In this document: positions 38,597-51,536 of the stretch, piece by piece | Numbering within the stretch: position 1 is the first letter of the stretch | How the letters are laid out: each line of letters starts with the position of its first letter | Notes under the pieces: model-generated | What the model was told of the DNA's origin: nothing | What the model saw: the letters and a program-made list of their open reading frames with translations, nothing else | The model's database searches: none | Program-made: the position numbers and the translations under genes | Source of the DNA: Strigamia acuminata | Lineage: Eukaryota; Arthropoda; Chilopoda; Geophilomorpha; Linotaeniidae | Direction of reading: 5' to 3' | Assembly (NCBI GenBank): GCA_949358305.1 | Contig: OX442317.1 | Location: forward strand, 2,108,001 to 2,172,000 | DNA: 64,000 bases

Positions 38597-40442
38597 CAGA
38601 CGAGGGAAAGGTGAAATTCGACCAATGTTTTATTTTTGATTATTATTTTTTTTTTTATATTTTTCGTGTTTGTTTATTTGCGATTTTTCTTTTGTCGCGT
38701 GTGCAGGTATGAGTGCTGATTCTGATTCGCCCAGTTGCCGCTTGTAGCGGCGCGCGATGCTGGCGTGGGTGGTTGTCAGTGACAGTCATGACTCCCGCTG
38801 ATTCCCCGATTTGTCGACTGGCGCGCTCTCAGCAGCACCTTTTTTTGTTATTGTGATGGGAACATATGTTCGTGTTGTTCTGCATTATATGTTATAAATG
38901 TCCATGTTAGAAAACAATTCTAAAGAAAAATTTCATATTTTTAAATTAAATTAAATTAAATTTTTTAATTATTTGTTCAAAATGTTGGGCATTAAAAAAT
39001 ATTTATTTGCTTTGATGATAAATAAATAAATAAATAAATTGTAGTGTAAAATAAATCGGGTTAGAGTGGTGAGTGGCGAGTCTTGAATCGCCGTCTTATC
39101 ACGGAAAGCAAATCTGCCCCTGTGTCTGTGATCTCGTGCACTTCTCTCTTATAAATCTGGCCCCGCACGCGCGACTAGGGCGGGAGTTGCCGGCCGGGAC
39201 CCCTCTAATCGCGGCGGGAGCAGCAGGCCACGACCTCGCTAAGGACCCTTCGGGAAGGAGACGCGCTTGTTGCCGGTTCAAAACACGCGACTCTTTCGAA
39301 ACGTGCCAGAATTCGGTATTGAAGGGAAACTTGATAAAAGGGACTGGTTTTCTATGAAACCTTTGCCAATTTTGCATTTTGTTTAGAAAGGGGTGAAGGG
39401 AAATGTGGGTACAACGTAACAATAGTGGAGTGGGGTTCCTTGGACTGGTTCCAGAGGTACGGGTTGCTCTAAGACGTGGATAAAATGCAATGGGATCAGA
39501 ATAATAAATAAATACTCCGTAGGATAGGAGTGTGCGTGTCGGTTAGATAATATTTATTTTGAGATTTTTTTTTATTGTTTCTTAATATTTTTTTTTAATG
39601 GAAAAATTTATTTTTCAGTGTTGAAAGAGTTAAAGCGACTGAATCAACCATGGACTGTTGAACCGAGGGGGCAAAGAGCGGCCCACGTGCAACCCGAGTT
39701 GAGAAAAACGAGCGAGTGGGAAAGGTGAGACGTTAGTGCACGAAATCACGTGTAAATGCAGGCAAAGGGAAAAGAAAATTGTGTGTCGTTTTGACTTACT
39801 TTAGTTTTGTCATTAGGTAGAGCGAAGACAGAAGTGTTGAGCGGAAGAAAATAAAATGGAAAAAGGAAATAATTTACGAGTTGACAAGATGTGTTTTTGA
39901 GAAGCGAACACGAATTTCCCGCCGTTGGGAGCACGAGGAGTGGAGGGAGACGAGCGAGCGAGAGCAGACGATTGGCCGTGGCACGCGGTCGCCGGTGCGC
40001 GGCGCGGCGAGGCGCGGCGCGGAGGCGACGGCACGAGTGCACGTGCGCCGCCGGGGCGAGCGTGGTGGCCGCTCGCACGGGGCCGGGGCTGCGGCGGAGT
40101 GAGCGGGAAAAAGCAAAGGCGTCGCTGGCGCACTGTGCGATTAGCGCGGCCCACATTTGCCACCTTTGCCGTCGTGCTTTGGCTGCGGTCGCTGATTGGC
40201 CCCGTCGGCCACATGACCCAGTGCAAGTGGCATGCGCTGTGTAAACACAAAGCGCAAGGATATCGGCGTTGGCAGCGCGGTCGCCGACAATATGTCGCGC
40301 TGGATAATGAACGGGCGGCGTCAGCCAATGAGAGCAGGCCGAGTGGTGAACGCAGTCATGGCCCGATGGCTGGGGGGCACGACCAGTCGACTCTGATTAT
40401 CACTCACTAATAGGCTTCTTGAACTTAAATGACACGCTCGCG

Positions 40443-40452
40443 CCATATATGG
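40443..40452. promoter_or_regulatory. CArG box (SRF-type site)
   Basis: CCATATATGG matches the CC(A/T)6GG consensus exactly. It lies about 790 bp upstream of the svp start codon and 6 bp from an X-box palindrome. Function is inferred. Confidence 0.35.
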
Positions 40453-40457
40453 AAGCA

Positions 40458-40471
40458 GTTGCCATGGCGAC
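40458..40471. promoter_or_regulatory. RFX-type X-box in svp promoter
   Basis: GTTGCCATGGCGAC is two near-perfect inverted half-sites around AT and fits the RFX X-box with one deviation (GGCGAC for GGYAAC). It is one of a set of similar sites in the window. Confidence 0.4.
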
Positions 40472-40613
40472 CCATCAGTCTCAACAGTCGTGTCATAGTT
40501 CAAAATAGATTGAGTCGAGACACGACGCGCAGCACACGGGCTTGCAACTCGCTGCGGCTACGATTACAGGCGGCGAGCTAGTAAGCCACGCAACCGACGA
40601 AGGACGGCAGCAC

Positions 40614-40735
40614 GCAGGCAGGCACAGGCACAGGCAGGCAGGCACAGGCAGGCAAGCGAGAAGGCAGGCTGAGAAGCAAGCAGGCAAGCAGGCGAAGCAG
40701 GGAAGCAGGCGAGCAGGCGAGCAGGCGTGGCGACG
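40614..40735 (+). repeat. AGGC / AGGCG-rich simple repeat in promoter
   Basis: Imperfect GGCA, GGCACA and AAGCAGGCG units are repeated over about 120 bp within the CpG-rich leader. It is probably slippage-derived and may vary in length between individuals. The open frames across it are artefacts of the repeat. Confidence 0.8.
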
Positions 40736-40880
40736 TGCCAGTCGCTAGCAAGCAGTGAGTGAAGCGGCAGTCGAGCGGTGCCGGTGGCTGATTACGTTGC
40801 TCGGGCTCAGCACTCGCCCTCGGCTTCACCCGCACGTCGAGTAGGGGGCTGCACGCGGGCGCCCCCTGCACTCATCCATC

Positions 40881-40903
40881 CACACACACACCACACACAC
40901 ACG
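40881..40903 (+). repeat. CA microsatellite
   Basis: A short (CA)n tract interrupted once by CC, inside the CpG-rich leader. Confidence 0.8.
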
Positions 40904-40924
40904 CAACTTGCCCTTGTGTGCCAC

Positions 40925-40960
40925 ATGTGGCAGCAGCAGCCTCACCAACGAGGCTCGTAG
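40925..40960 (+). other. Short upstream ORF in svp leader
   Basis: ATG at 40925 opens 11 codons (M-W-Q-Q-Q-P-H-Q-R-G-S) and stops at TAG 40958-40960. It is the last ATG before the svp start, so if the transcript begins upstream of 40925 it would be a short uORF able to lower translation. Whether it is transcribed is unknown. Confidence 0.25.
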
Positions 40961-41227
40961 AGGAGAGGCGAGCGGAGCAAAGCGACCCGAGTGAGTAGTG
41001 CAGTCAGGCGGGTTGCGCCCTTGCCGCTGCCCCAGCCGACCATTTCCGAACGCTGCCGATCACCACCGAGGGCAGAGGTGGCGGTGGCGGGATCAGACGG
41101 CGCCGCGCCACGGGCCACGCGAGAGTCAGCGCGAGACACCGAGTGGTTGGCCCCGTGACTGCCGCTCCAGCCTGTTGTTGTTGGTGGCCAACACCATCAT
41201 CACCATCAGTGCGGCTGCCGCCGAGCC

Positions 41228-41594
41228 ATGGCGCTGGCCGTCGCGTGGAGGGATCCCGCGGCCGGAGCAGCCGCGACCGCCGACGACCTGGGTCCGTCGG
41301 GCGGCCAGACTACAGGCACCACGGTGAGCGGGCCTCAAACGAGCACCCCGCAACAAGGCTCGGACAAGCAGCAGCAACACATTGAGTGCGTCGTGTGCGG
41401 GGACAAATCATCTGGCAAACATTACGGTCAGTTCACGTGTGAAGGATGCAAATCCTTCTTCAAACGAAGCGTTCGTCGCAATTTGACTTACTCGTGCCGT
41501 GGCAATCGAAATTGCCCCATCGACCAACACCACCGCAACCAGTGTCAGTACTGCAGGCTCAAAAAGTGTCTCAAGATGGGCATGAGGCGAGAGG
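41228..41594 (+). CDS. svp: svp/COUP-TF exon 1: N-terminus and DNA-binding domain
   Basis: This exon encodes residues 1-122 plus the first base of codon 123. Residues 1-53 are a short, low-complexity A/B region rich in Ala, Thr, Gly and Gln. The two-zinc-finger domain uses C54, C57, C71 and C74, then C90, C96, C106 and C109. The P-box is [10 protein letters not shown], the family DNA-recognition helix, and the second finger carries CRGNRNC, close to the fly form. The C-terminal extension begins [12 protein letters not shown]. The start is well supported: the context has G at -3 and G at +4, an in-frame TGA lies at 41156-41158, and no other ATG occurs between 40928 and 41228. The donor is GAGG|GTAGGT. 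A second in-phase donor lies 12 nt downstream. Reading on through the intron would end at a stop near 41636. Confidence 0.97.
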
Positions 41595-42968
<1,374 letters not shown>

Positions 42969-42969
42969 T

Positions 42970-42975
42970 AATAAA
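42970..42975 (+). terminator. Candidate intronic polyadenylation signal
   Basis: AATAAA lies 24 bp after the exon 2 donor and overlaps the in-frame TAA (42969-42971) that would end an unspliced message. Use of this signal is inferred. Confidence 0.3.
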
Positions 42976-43635
42976 ATATTTACGAATGACAAATGAAAGA
43001 AATAAATATCCCATCCCCCGCGAACTAGTTCCGTTTCCTTTTCTGCGCTTGCTTTGCATCGCGTGCCGCCATGTTGATGCGCTGTGCGATGGAAATCAAA
43101 GGTCGAAGCACCGAGCAATCCGAGCATGCGGCTCGGTTTTGCTTGTGAGAAGGGGGAAGAGAGAGAGAGAGGTCATTTTAAGTACCCCTCGTCTCGATTG
43201 GAATGAAGAAGGGGAGGGGAAGAGTGTTTTTCTCACTCGTGAATACGAGGAAAAAAAGGGGAGGGAAAATTTTTTTTTCTGTTTTTTCTTTTTTTTCTTT
43301 CTTTCGCGCTGGTTTTCTGCTGCCATAAGGCTCGGTTTTGAAGGTCACGAGGGTTGCAGAAGGTGGCGAGGGTGTGATTGGATGTAGGGCGATCGTATTC
43401 CGAGAGGCACCGTGATAAACGAGTGTTGGCGCCGTGGGGACACAGACATGGGATCCCCATGTGCACTGCTCTGGTCGAGGGAATTACTGACCGAGAAGGA
43501 AACGGAGAGGGGAACCGACGAGGGGAGAGGTAGGAGGGAGTTGCGAGGAACAGAAAAGTTCAGGCAAGGTCATGCCATCATGCGCCTTTTGCCCTCGAGC
43601 GACTCGCCTTCGACCTCCATAGGTCAACGTGTGAG

Positions 43636-43665
43636 AAAGAAAGAAAGAAAGAAAAAAAAAGAAAG
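43636..43665 (+). repeat. (GAAA)n microsatellite in svp intron 2
   Basis: A purine-only tetranucleotide tract. Confidence 0.8.
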
Positions 43666-45256
43666 ACAAACATTTTTTATTTTTTATTTTTATTATTTTA
43701 AATTTTAAATTTTAAATTTTTTTTATATTTTTTTGGGGTTTTTCCGTGTGCTGTATGACATGTGCAAAGCGGATATGGAAACGGTTGTGTTTTCCAAGGT
43801 GGAACGATGGAAATGTTATTTATATTTAGTGTGATTCGGTCGTCGCATGGAGACCCTGCGGTGCTCGGTGGTCGGGGTCGGTTTTTGAGGTCTCCAGAGG
43901 GGTCCGGCGAGACCCTCGTTGCCCATTTGCGGTCTGCTATGGGCGGCAAAGATCCATTGACTCTCAGTGGGACGCTCACCGCTGATTGCACTCGCTGTAA
44001 AGAATATTTTGTCGTGTGTTTTGTTGCGGGTGAAGTGCGCAAAGTAAACCGAAAAAGGGATTTCGCTCAAATAAAGGTTCCGGACCGAGCGGCAAGAGTA
44101 AATTGAACGGGTGTCATCAAAAAAACCCATCGGAACGACCGTTTACTGCAAAAAAAATAAATAAATGAATTTTTATTTGTTTTGCTTGGCTTTAAATCCC
44201 CCTCCCCTCCACAAACACACAAAAAATCTCAAGAATTTCAACCCCCCTTTCCCGACCCCCACCCCACAATTTTTTTTATCCTTAAAAAATTTTTTTAATT
44301 GCACTAAAAATTTCTCAAAGACGAAATTGTATTTTTTTTTTCTTCCTTTTCTTTATATTGATGAGTCAGTGGTTGCACGTGCTACGTCCGGGGTTTCAGT
44401 TTTCAACTTCACGTTAAAATTCTCAGGTTTCACCTTGTTTATGTTGCAGGGTGATGATTTTTCACCAAGTAAAATTTACTGCGTGACGTCACGTGGGATT
44501 TCCTCTCCTAAAATTCGCCTCTTTACCCTCCCTTTATCCCCCAGCCCTCCCCATTCCTCATTTTCCCAATTCCAAATAAGTTTCGAGCCTTGTATTTATT
44601 TATTTTTCTTCGGAGGGGGAGAAACAAGTTAATGTGGTAAACCTGCACATTTTCTCTTCGTCCGTTCCACCCCTGTGGTTATCTCGAGCTTGAAAACTCA
44701 TGTAACCATGATGAGGCTGTGGGGGGAATGGTTTCATTATCCGTCAAGTTACACCTGGTACTGATACCGATAACCACTGGTCTGTCCGTGCGTTATGCGG
44801 ACGCGTAGGTGGTTTTTTTTTTTCTATTAGAAAATGTTTTTTGTCCTGGTTTGTGCGAGTGGATTTATCTTTTTGGCATAGTTTTCCCACATGGGAACTG
44901 GAACTCGAGTTGCACTGGTATTCAACATGGCGGATGACATCCCCTCGGGAAAGCTTGCACCGGAAAATTTTTTAAATTAAAATTTAAGAAGAAAAAAAAA
45001 TGTGTAATCATTTTTGTTTTTTCTTCCTTTATTGTTCTTTGACGTGTAAATAAGGAGGAGGTATCATTTACCGTAATTGCAGGGCACATAAACCCTCGCT
45101 AGACCTCATTTAGTCTTGTTGATAGTGTGTAGCCTTATGGTTAACTGATCAAGTATGCAAAATATAGGGCAAAATGTTTTTTATTGTGGGAATAAATTTT
45201 TTTTTCTTGTTTTTGGTTTGTGGTTTAATACTTTAGAGGAACCTCGAACTGGTTTT

Positions 45257-45258
<2 letters not shown>

Positions 45259-45289
<31 letters not shown>
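45259..45289 (+). repeat. Poly-T tract (31) in svp intron 2
   Basis: The longest homopolymer in the window; its exact length is prone to assembly error. Confidence 0.85.
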
Positions 45290-45290
<1 letters not shown>

Positions 45291-47041
45291 TAAAATGGAA
45301 ATTTTTATTTTATGGGTACTTGTTATGTTCGAGTAAGATGACTGAATGTTGTGATTATGTTTTTTTTTTTTTATTATTTTATTTTTTTTATTTTATAATT
45401 AATTTATGTAGTTTTTGTGTGATTTTGTCGCGTGTTTATTGCCTCGTGATTTTTTTTTCGAGTGGAGCGTGACAATTTGGGTTTTTGATGACCATGCGAA
45501 TCTCTTTTTTTTTTTGGTTTGTATATGGTCAGTTTTATTGCTTTATTTGATATTTATTTTAGGGTTAATGTATCAGCAACTCGTGCAGCCATTCAGAGAA
45601 TAATGTCTCGTTGTACACTTTTAGAATGGGGGGACATTTTAATTATAGACGCAGGCCGACCAGGTTAAGAGACCTAGTTAAACCTTTTGACTTTTTTGTT
45701 TTAAAAAAATTGCCGAAAATAAATTTCATTCTTCTTAGTTTTAATTTTTTTTGTTTTAATTTTTTTTTTTTAGTTTGTTTTTCCTCTGGATAAACATTTT
45801 TAATCAACTTCCGTCCGGAAGTTTGAGTAAACGAAAAAATATCTTAATTTTTTGTTGTTTTTTTTTTGTATACCGAGATAATTATTTTAGTAATTTGTGT
45901 TCGAAATGAGAGAAAGAGAAAAAATATTTGACACTTTTTTTTCGTTTTTTTTTTCTTTTTTTCACCTGTTGGCATTTGAAGTGAGTCACAAACCCGCTTT
46001 GGCCGCGGGTTTGTTTGGATTTTGATCTCGTTTTATTTGCCAACTCCCTGTGAGAGCGTTCAAACAAGTCAATTACGCTATCATGTGAAATTCATTTGTT
46101 AAAAATGAAATTTGCAACAGGAAAGAAATTTGAATTTATATTTAGTTTGCTTGGCATTTCGTTGTGTTTTTTTTTTTCATTGTGTTTGTGCAGGTAAATT
46201 GTATTTTATCTTTTTCGCAGAAACATTTCAAATTTTGATGACTGTATGATGTTAGTTAGACGAGTTCAAAGTCGTGTACACATTTGCTCCGTTTGATGAC
46301 TTTGAACTTAAAACCAATTGACAAAGATAACACCAGTGTTTATTTTTGTTTTTTACACCGAAAAAAAACTTAATAACAATAAAAAAAATATATGAAAACC
46401 GTCGATTAACTTAAAAATATCAATTGAATTTTAATATTTTTGATAATTAGTGAAAAATAATGATTTTTTTTGATTTTTTTGATAAGAAATTTGATACAAA
46501 TAATACTCGAGATATAAATGAAAGGATTACTAGTTATAAAATTAAAAGTTTATCAATTTTTTAAGTCTGGTTTTATTTGAATTAGCATTTAGTAGATAAA
46601 AACAATGAGTTATAGAAGCATTATTATCTGTTGTCTAAAGGTCACTCGTTTTGATTATTTTTACATAGAAATTATACGAATATAATTTGAATTCATAACT
46701 TGTGTTGATTTTACAACATTACCAGACATTTTTATACCCGTATTTACATTTTATGTCATGAGGAAACAAACTAAAGCAAGCGGTATTAGGAAATAACAAA
46801 AAGAGGTCGCCATAATGTCATTAATGATAATTTAGTTGAAATGTAATTTTAATTTATGAAAAAATATGGAAATTGATTAATTCTAGTCTCGTTTTCACTT
46901 TAAACTCAATTCTTGTCAGCGAACAACATCACGAATCATTTTGCTACTTAAAAAATTACGAAACTCATTCAACTTCATTTGATTTAATTACAATTAAAAC
47001 TAAAAATAACAAAAAAAAAATACAAGAAATGAAATAAAGTT

Positions 47042-47093
47042 AAAAAAAAAAAAAAAAAAAAAAAAAGGAAAGGAAAGGAAAGGAAAAAAAAAA
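47042..47093 (+). repeat. Poly-A followed by (GGAAA)n in svp intron 2
   Basis: 25 A, then four GGAAA units, then more A. It resembles a decayed retroposon tail, but no element body was recognised upstream. Confidence 0.8.
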
Positions 47094-49959
47094 CTTTCTC
47101 ACTGCAATTACAAGTAGTAGAAATCCCCCTTTTAATTAAAATCCCCCTCATTTGAGGGGATCTTCAGCTCAAATGGCCACTCGTTAAGTCTTTGTATGGC
47201 ACCATTTACTTTTTTTTCCTCCTTTTTTTATTTGAGATTTCGTGAAGGATATGAGTAAGCAGCTTGTGGTATAAAATATTTTTGGTCCGTGAACTTGTGG
47301 TTTAGTGACTAAACAAGATAATAAAAAAAAATATTATATATACACGTATTATATATATATGGGGGAGTAAAAAGAAAGTCGAGTGCTCTATGATTATCAA
47401 TGGAGCTTAAGAAAAAGTGTTTGAGGATCAGCTGCCAATAATTATGGTTTAAGGAAAGAATTTGAAATAAGTTTTCTATTGATTTGTAAATGGATGAAGG
47501 GGGTGTGTGTGGGGGGCGAGAAAATTGGAATGTGTAAATTTTTAAAGGGGAAAGGAAAATGTGATGAGATGTCGGGGTTGATAACCTTTGGTTGGACCTT
47601 GGTCATTCGACCAGAGGGCTTTTCATGGGATGGAATGGAGGAGGCCATGTTTGTTTGGTTCCGTTTCAAGATCCAACTTCTCCCCCTTGCTCTTTTCATG
47701 GAAATAGTCCACAGGATGAAGGAGGAGGACGAAAGAAAGTACTTAAGAAAAGAAAAAATGAAAATAAAGGGAAAAAAAATGGCGTCGTTTTGGGTACGGG
47801 TGAAATAAAAGTCGCCCTTGAATTTGTTTTGGCGAAAGAAAAAAGAAGTTTGGATTATTTTTTTATTTTTTATTTTTATTTTTTTTTTGGTGGACTTTGA
47901 TGAATGTGGTTTCGGACACAAGCAAATTTCTCGCCCGAGGGGTAATGCGGAGTGAAAAAGGTTGTTGGTGGGGGTTAAAGAGGGAAAAGGAAAAAAAAAA
48001 GTAACAGATTGCCCAAGTAGAACGATTTGTCTTGGGTGTCATAATAACAGAGATGAAGTGGAGAGTTTTCATCGTCATCGAGAGATAGTGTAAGGGGGTC
48101 CTCGAGCAGTTTGTTGTTGCTGAGGGCAAAAGTGTATAGTTGTCGGAGCGGAGGAGACGGCGCGGGGGTCAGTAATGAATGGGTGGCGAAGGCAGGTGCG
48201 AAGAGTGGTGTTAATTAGTGGAAAAGGTTGAACATGATTAGTCAATTGAAGGTTGGTTTTGATGAGTAATTCGAGCGGAGAATATACTATTAATTATGAT
48301 GGGGTTGCAGTATTATCATCGCTTGTGAATGGGCCGTGGCGTTTTAGTTATTAGTGGCAAATTAACTAGATTAGTTAACGCCCGTTTTCGTTTAGCCCCG
48401 TCATGTTTGTTGGCATTCGAATGCAAATGCGAGCTTTGATGTATTTTGACATTAAAGGCTCTTTAGATTGACCTGTTTTGGTTGATGATGGACCAAGTGA
48501 CGTCATTAATTAACAGAGTCGAATGCGTTTAATGGGCCAATTTTTAGTTTTAGTTTTACTGTTGGTTGGGAAAAGATTTAAATATTTTTTTTTTGTTTTT
48601 TATTTTTTTTTTGGGGATATTTGAATATCACTTTTCTGGGAATCAAGTGCGTTGTTGTCAGTGCATTTCTTTTTTTGTTTGTGTGGAATGAGTTGCAGGT
48701 GTTTTGTGTGACAGATTTAATAGATGCATTGCTTGCAAGAGCATGACATGGCAAGATTTCTGACCGTTGTTTGTATAACTGACGGTGGTATTAAAGGTAC
48801 TTAAATTATCTGTATGATTTTTATTAATTTAAATTTATTTCCATTTTTTATTTGAGTGATTAATTGGCTTTGAAACTGTGACATCACTTCCCGCATAAGT
48901 TATAACTTGGTCGAGTAAATAAATTAAACATTTGGTGAAATTTATTTCTCGTTTTGCTGCGTCATTTCGGTAAAATAATCGAAATTAATTCAATAAATAA
49001 TTTAAGATTTGCTCTAATAAATGTCAAAATTTTCCTTGAAATATAAAAAAAAAAATTTAGAATTTTCTTTGGATTTTTCAAAAAATCGAAATTTGTTGTG
49101 AAATATTTAAAAAAAAATTCGAAATCTTCAGTAAAATTTTTAATTTTTCCGACATTTGTCCTTAAATTCGTTGAGATTCTCCATAATATATGCATTCGAT
49201 CCATTTTTTCTGCATAAAATTGTCGGATTTAATTGAAGACTATCAATGAATGTATTGCATGATGAAGATTGATGTCGTTAGAAATTTAGTTGAAAGATCC
49301 CTTCTACCTTTTGCCCGCTCGATTCATTTGCAGCCAAACATTAATGCGATGTTAATTGCAATTGGCTATGGCATCCGTAATGAGAGCGTGTAATGGGGGT
49401 TTGTGGTGATGGGGGGTGGGGAGGCTTGGAATCTCCTCCGATCGGAATAAAGAGCATTTGCATTTGTATTATCGGCCAACCCCATCATAAATATGGACCC
49501 GAAGTCGCTTCACTTGGTTACGCTCGCGTCTGGGGACCGAGAAATTTATTTTTCTGAATAAATATTTAGAAGGCTGTTATGTAGATTTCTCCTCCTACTT
49601 TTAATACACAGGTGGAAAATTATACTCCGAGTCGGTCGGGAGAGACCCGACAAGCATTTTTGGATTCCTTCCATACTACGCCAAACTGGCAGTTTTCCAC
49701 TAGAAAAAAAATATATATATATTTTTTAAATAAAATAAAATTAGTTAGTGTTATTTTCTATCCACATAACCGGGGAAAATGCAATTAAAACGAATCAGTC
49801 CAATAAACATTTATCTCGGCTTATATTTCATTCGTAACCGGAATGAAAATGTATTTAATTTCCAAAACAAATGGAATTTTTGAGATTGTATTGCAGGGAA
49901 AAAAAACGCTCAAACTGAGGGGGTGAAGTGTTATAAAAATTGATAAGGGGTGCTGTTAA

Positions 49960-49970
49960 GCGCATGCGCG
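49960..49970. promoter_or_regulatory. NRF1/erect-wing-type site in svp intron 2
   Basis: GCGCATGCGCG is the full palindromic NRF1 core. It is the best of six related sites in the window. Confidence 0.35.
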
Positions 49971-51522
49971 TGTGACTGGACGAAAACATTGACGAGCAGG
50001 GTGAGAGTCGAGAAAATGGACATTTGCCAGTTTCTCCATTTTGCATGTCTAAGGAAATGTATAAGGAATCTTAATTCGCAAAAGCGACCAACAGAAAATG
50101 ATATTATCAAAGGACGGAACCAAAAGTGCGAAAATGTCCTTTTATATCGACCATTGATGAATATTGGGGATTTTTTTTTTTGAATACCCGAGTGGCGAAG
50201 CCAGATGAAATATCTCATCCATCGGAGGATGAAGGACGTTGACATGTTGGCTCGTCGGTCCATCGGTGCTCTTTGTGCTGTTCACGCCCCTCGACGTGGG
50301 GGAGGGCGACTCGCGGGTTCCCATTAGGAGCCATTGAATGCACAGCGCCGCCTGGGGTCGCTTTCCCGCCGTCTCTTTTGTACGGCCAAATGGCAGCGAC
50401 AAAAAGAACACCTTTTTGACTTTTTTTTGAGGGTTTTTTTTTCTTTCTTTTTCGGTGGGGGTCTGGGGGATGCATGAAACCGCATCGTGTAGTTGGGTTG
50501 TTCATTTTGAAATGAAGGATCACGGTTATAAGGTGGTTGGTTTTGTTTTACGAGTTATGATGGAGTAGTTTTTTTGTTTTTTTTGCCGTTAGGGGGCGAA
50601 TGGCGAGGGGTGACGTGAGATGGAGTGTAGTGGAGTCGCCTTTCTTTGTTTCATACGAGGTGGTCGTTGAATGTGTGGTGTGAGGCGTCGAAAATTTCAT
50701 CTGGTGTCGCATGGGGACGCATCTGTCTTTGGTGTTGTCCAGTTGGTGCAAACCCCCGGGAAATAGGTTGCAACAACCGAATCGAAATCTCTGCTCTCAT
50801 ATTTTTCCCTCGAGGAACGAAAAGGTGGTGGAAAAAAGAGGAAGCGGATTTTTTTTTTTTTAGGTTGTTTGACACGCGACCCTCACCTGCAAATTGTTAA
50901 TGACAAAAATTCGAGGTCAAGTAGAATCGACATTTTTTTTTAAAAAAAAAAAATTTTAAATTTTTCTTTATATGTGGAGATAAAAATTGAATGTGGGAGT
51001 TCGGGAAGTAATAGATGTGAAAGGTTGAAATCTGGTTGAACAAGTTGTTGAGAAGAGAAGAAAAAAAGGTGGTTGAAGCGTGTCTTTTGTATATGCAGAA
51101 AAGGGGAATACGTGGCATGCAGGAAAGAGGAATATCGGGTTGCTTTTATGTGGGATTTTGTGAAAATTGAGTGAAGAATATGGAAGGGAGGGAATGGGGT
51201 GAAATTTCAATTTTCCATCATCCTTTGTAAGTGGGAAAAATGTATGTTTAAAAAATTGTTAGTCGTTGACTTTTGACAAGTCTTTTCTTTTTTCTTTTTT
51301 TTTACACCCCTTTTGTCCCTACCCCCACTTAAAAAAAAATCCAAAGAAAAAAAAACCGATGAATTTAATTAATTTTTTTTTTCAATTAAGGGGATTGAAA
51401 TTGGACTTATAAAAGAGAGAAAAAAGCAAGGAACAAATTGACGTCGGTGTTTATTGATTTATCATGCGACTTGATCACTGGGTTTTTCTCCTAATTCCTC
51501 TCAGCTCGCTGCCCAATTTGTG

Positions 51523-51536
51523 GTGTTTATGGCAAC
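51523..51536. promoter_or_regulatory. RFX-like half X-box in svp intron 2
   Basis: GTGTTTATGGCAAC has a perfect right half-site GGCAAC and a degenerate left half. It lies 1.2 kb before exon 3. Confidence 0.25.

Larger units (their letters stand above)
25968..39879. other. Gene-free DNA upstream of the svp promoter
   Basis: No supported gene. It holds the 32.87-32.93 kb palindrome group, X-boxes at 35325, 35869, 37039 and 38583, one GCGCATGCG (37773-37781), a (GGGGAC)n tract, and GC-richer patches at 37740-38230 and 39120-39300. The proximity and motif density suggest upstream control DNA for svp; this is inference. Confidence 0.5.
39880..41227 (+). promoter_or_regulatory. svp: CpG-rich promoter and 5' leader of svp
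   Basis: A sharp rise in GC and CpG begins near 39.9 kb and continues into exon 1, in contrast to the AT-rich surroundings. It contains three CCAAT boxes (ATTGG at 39971 and 40195, CCAAT at 40325), a perfect CArG box, an X-box palindrome, AGGC repeats and a CA tract. I saw no TATA box in a clear position, which fits a CpG-type promoter, but the transcription start cannot be placed from sequence. The long open frames on both strands here come from high GC and match no family. Confidence 0.6.

Noticed and set aside
39746-41385. Many Arg/Ala/Pro-rich open frames on both strands over the promoter
   Set aside because: Stop codons are rare in CpG-rich DNA. Several frames begin at GTG rather than ATG, and none resembles a protein family.
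47042-47093. Poly-A with GGAAA units considered as a retroposon tail
   Set aside because: No element body, coding fragment or target-site duplication was recognised, so it is listed only as a simple repeat.
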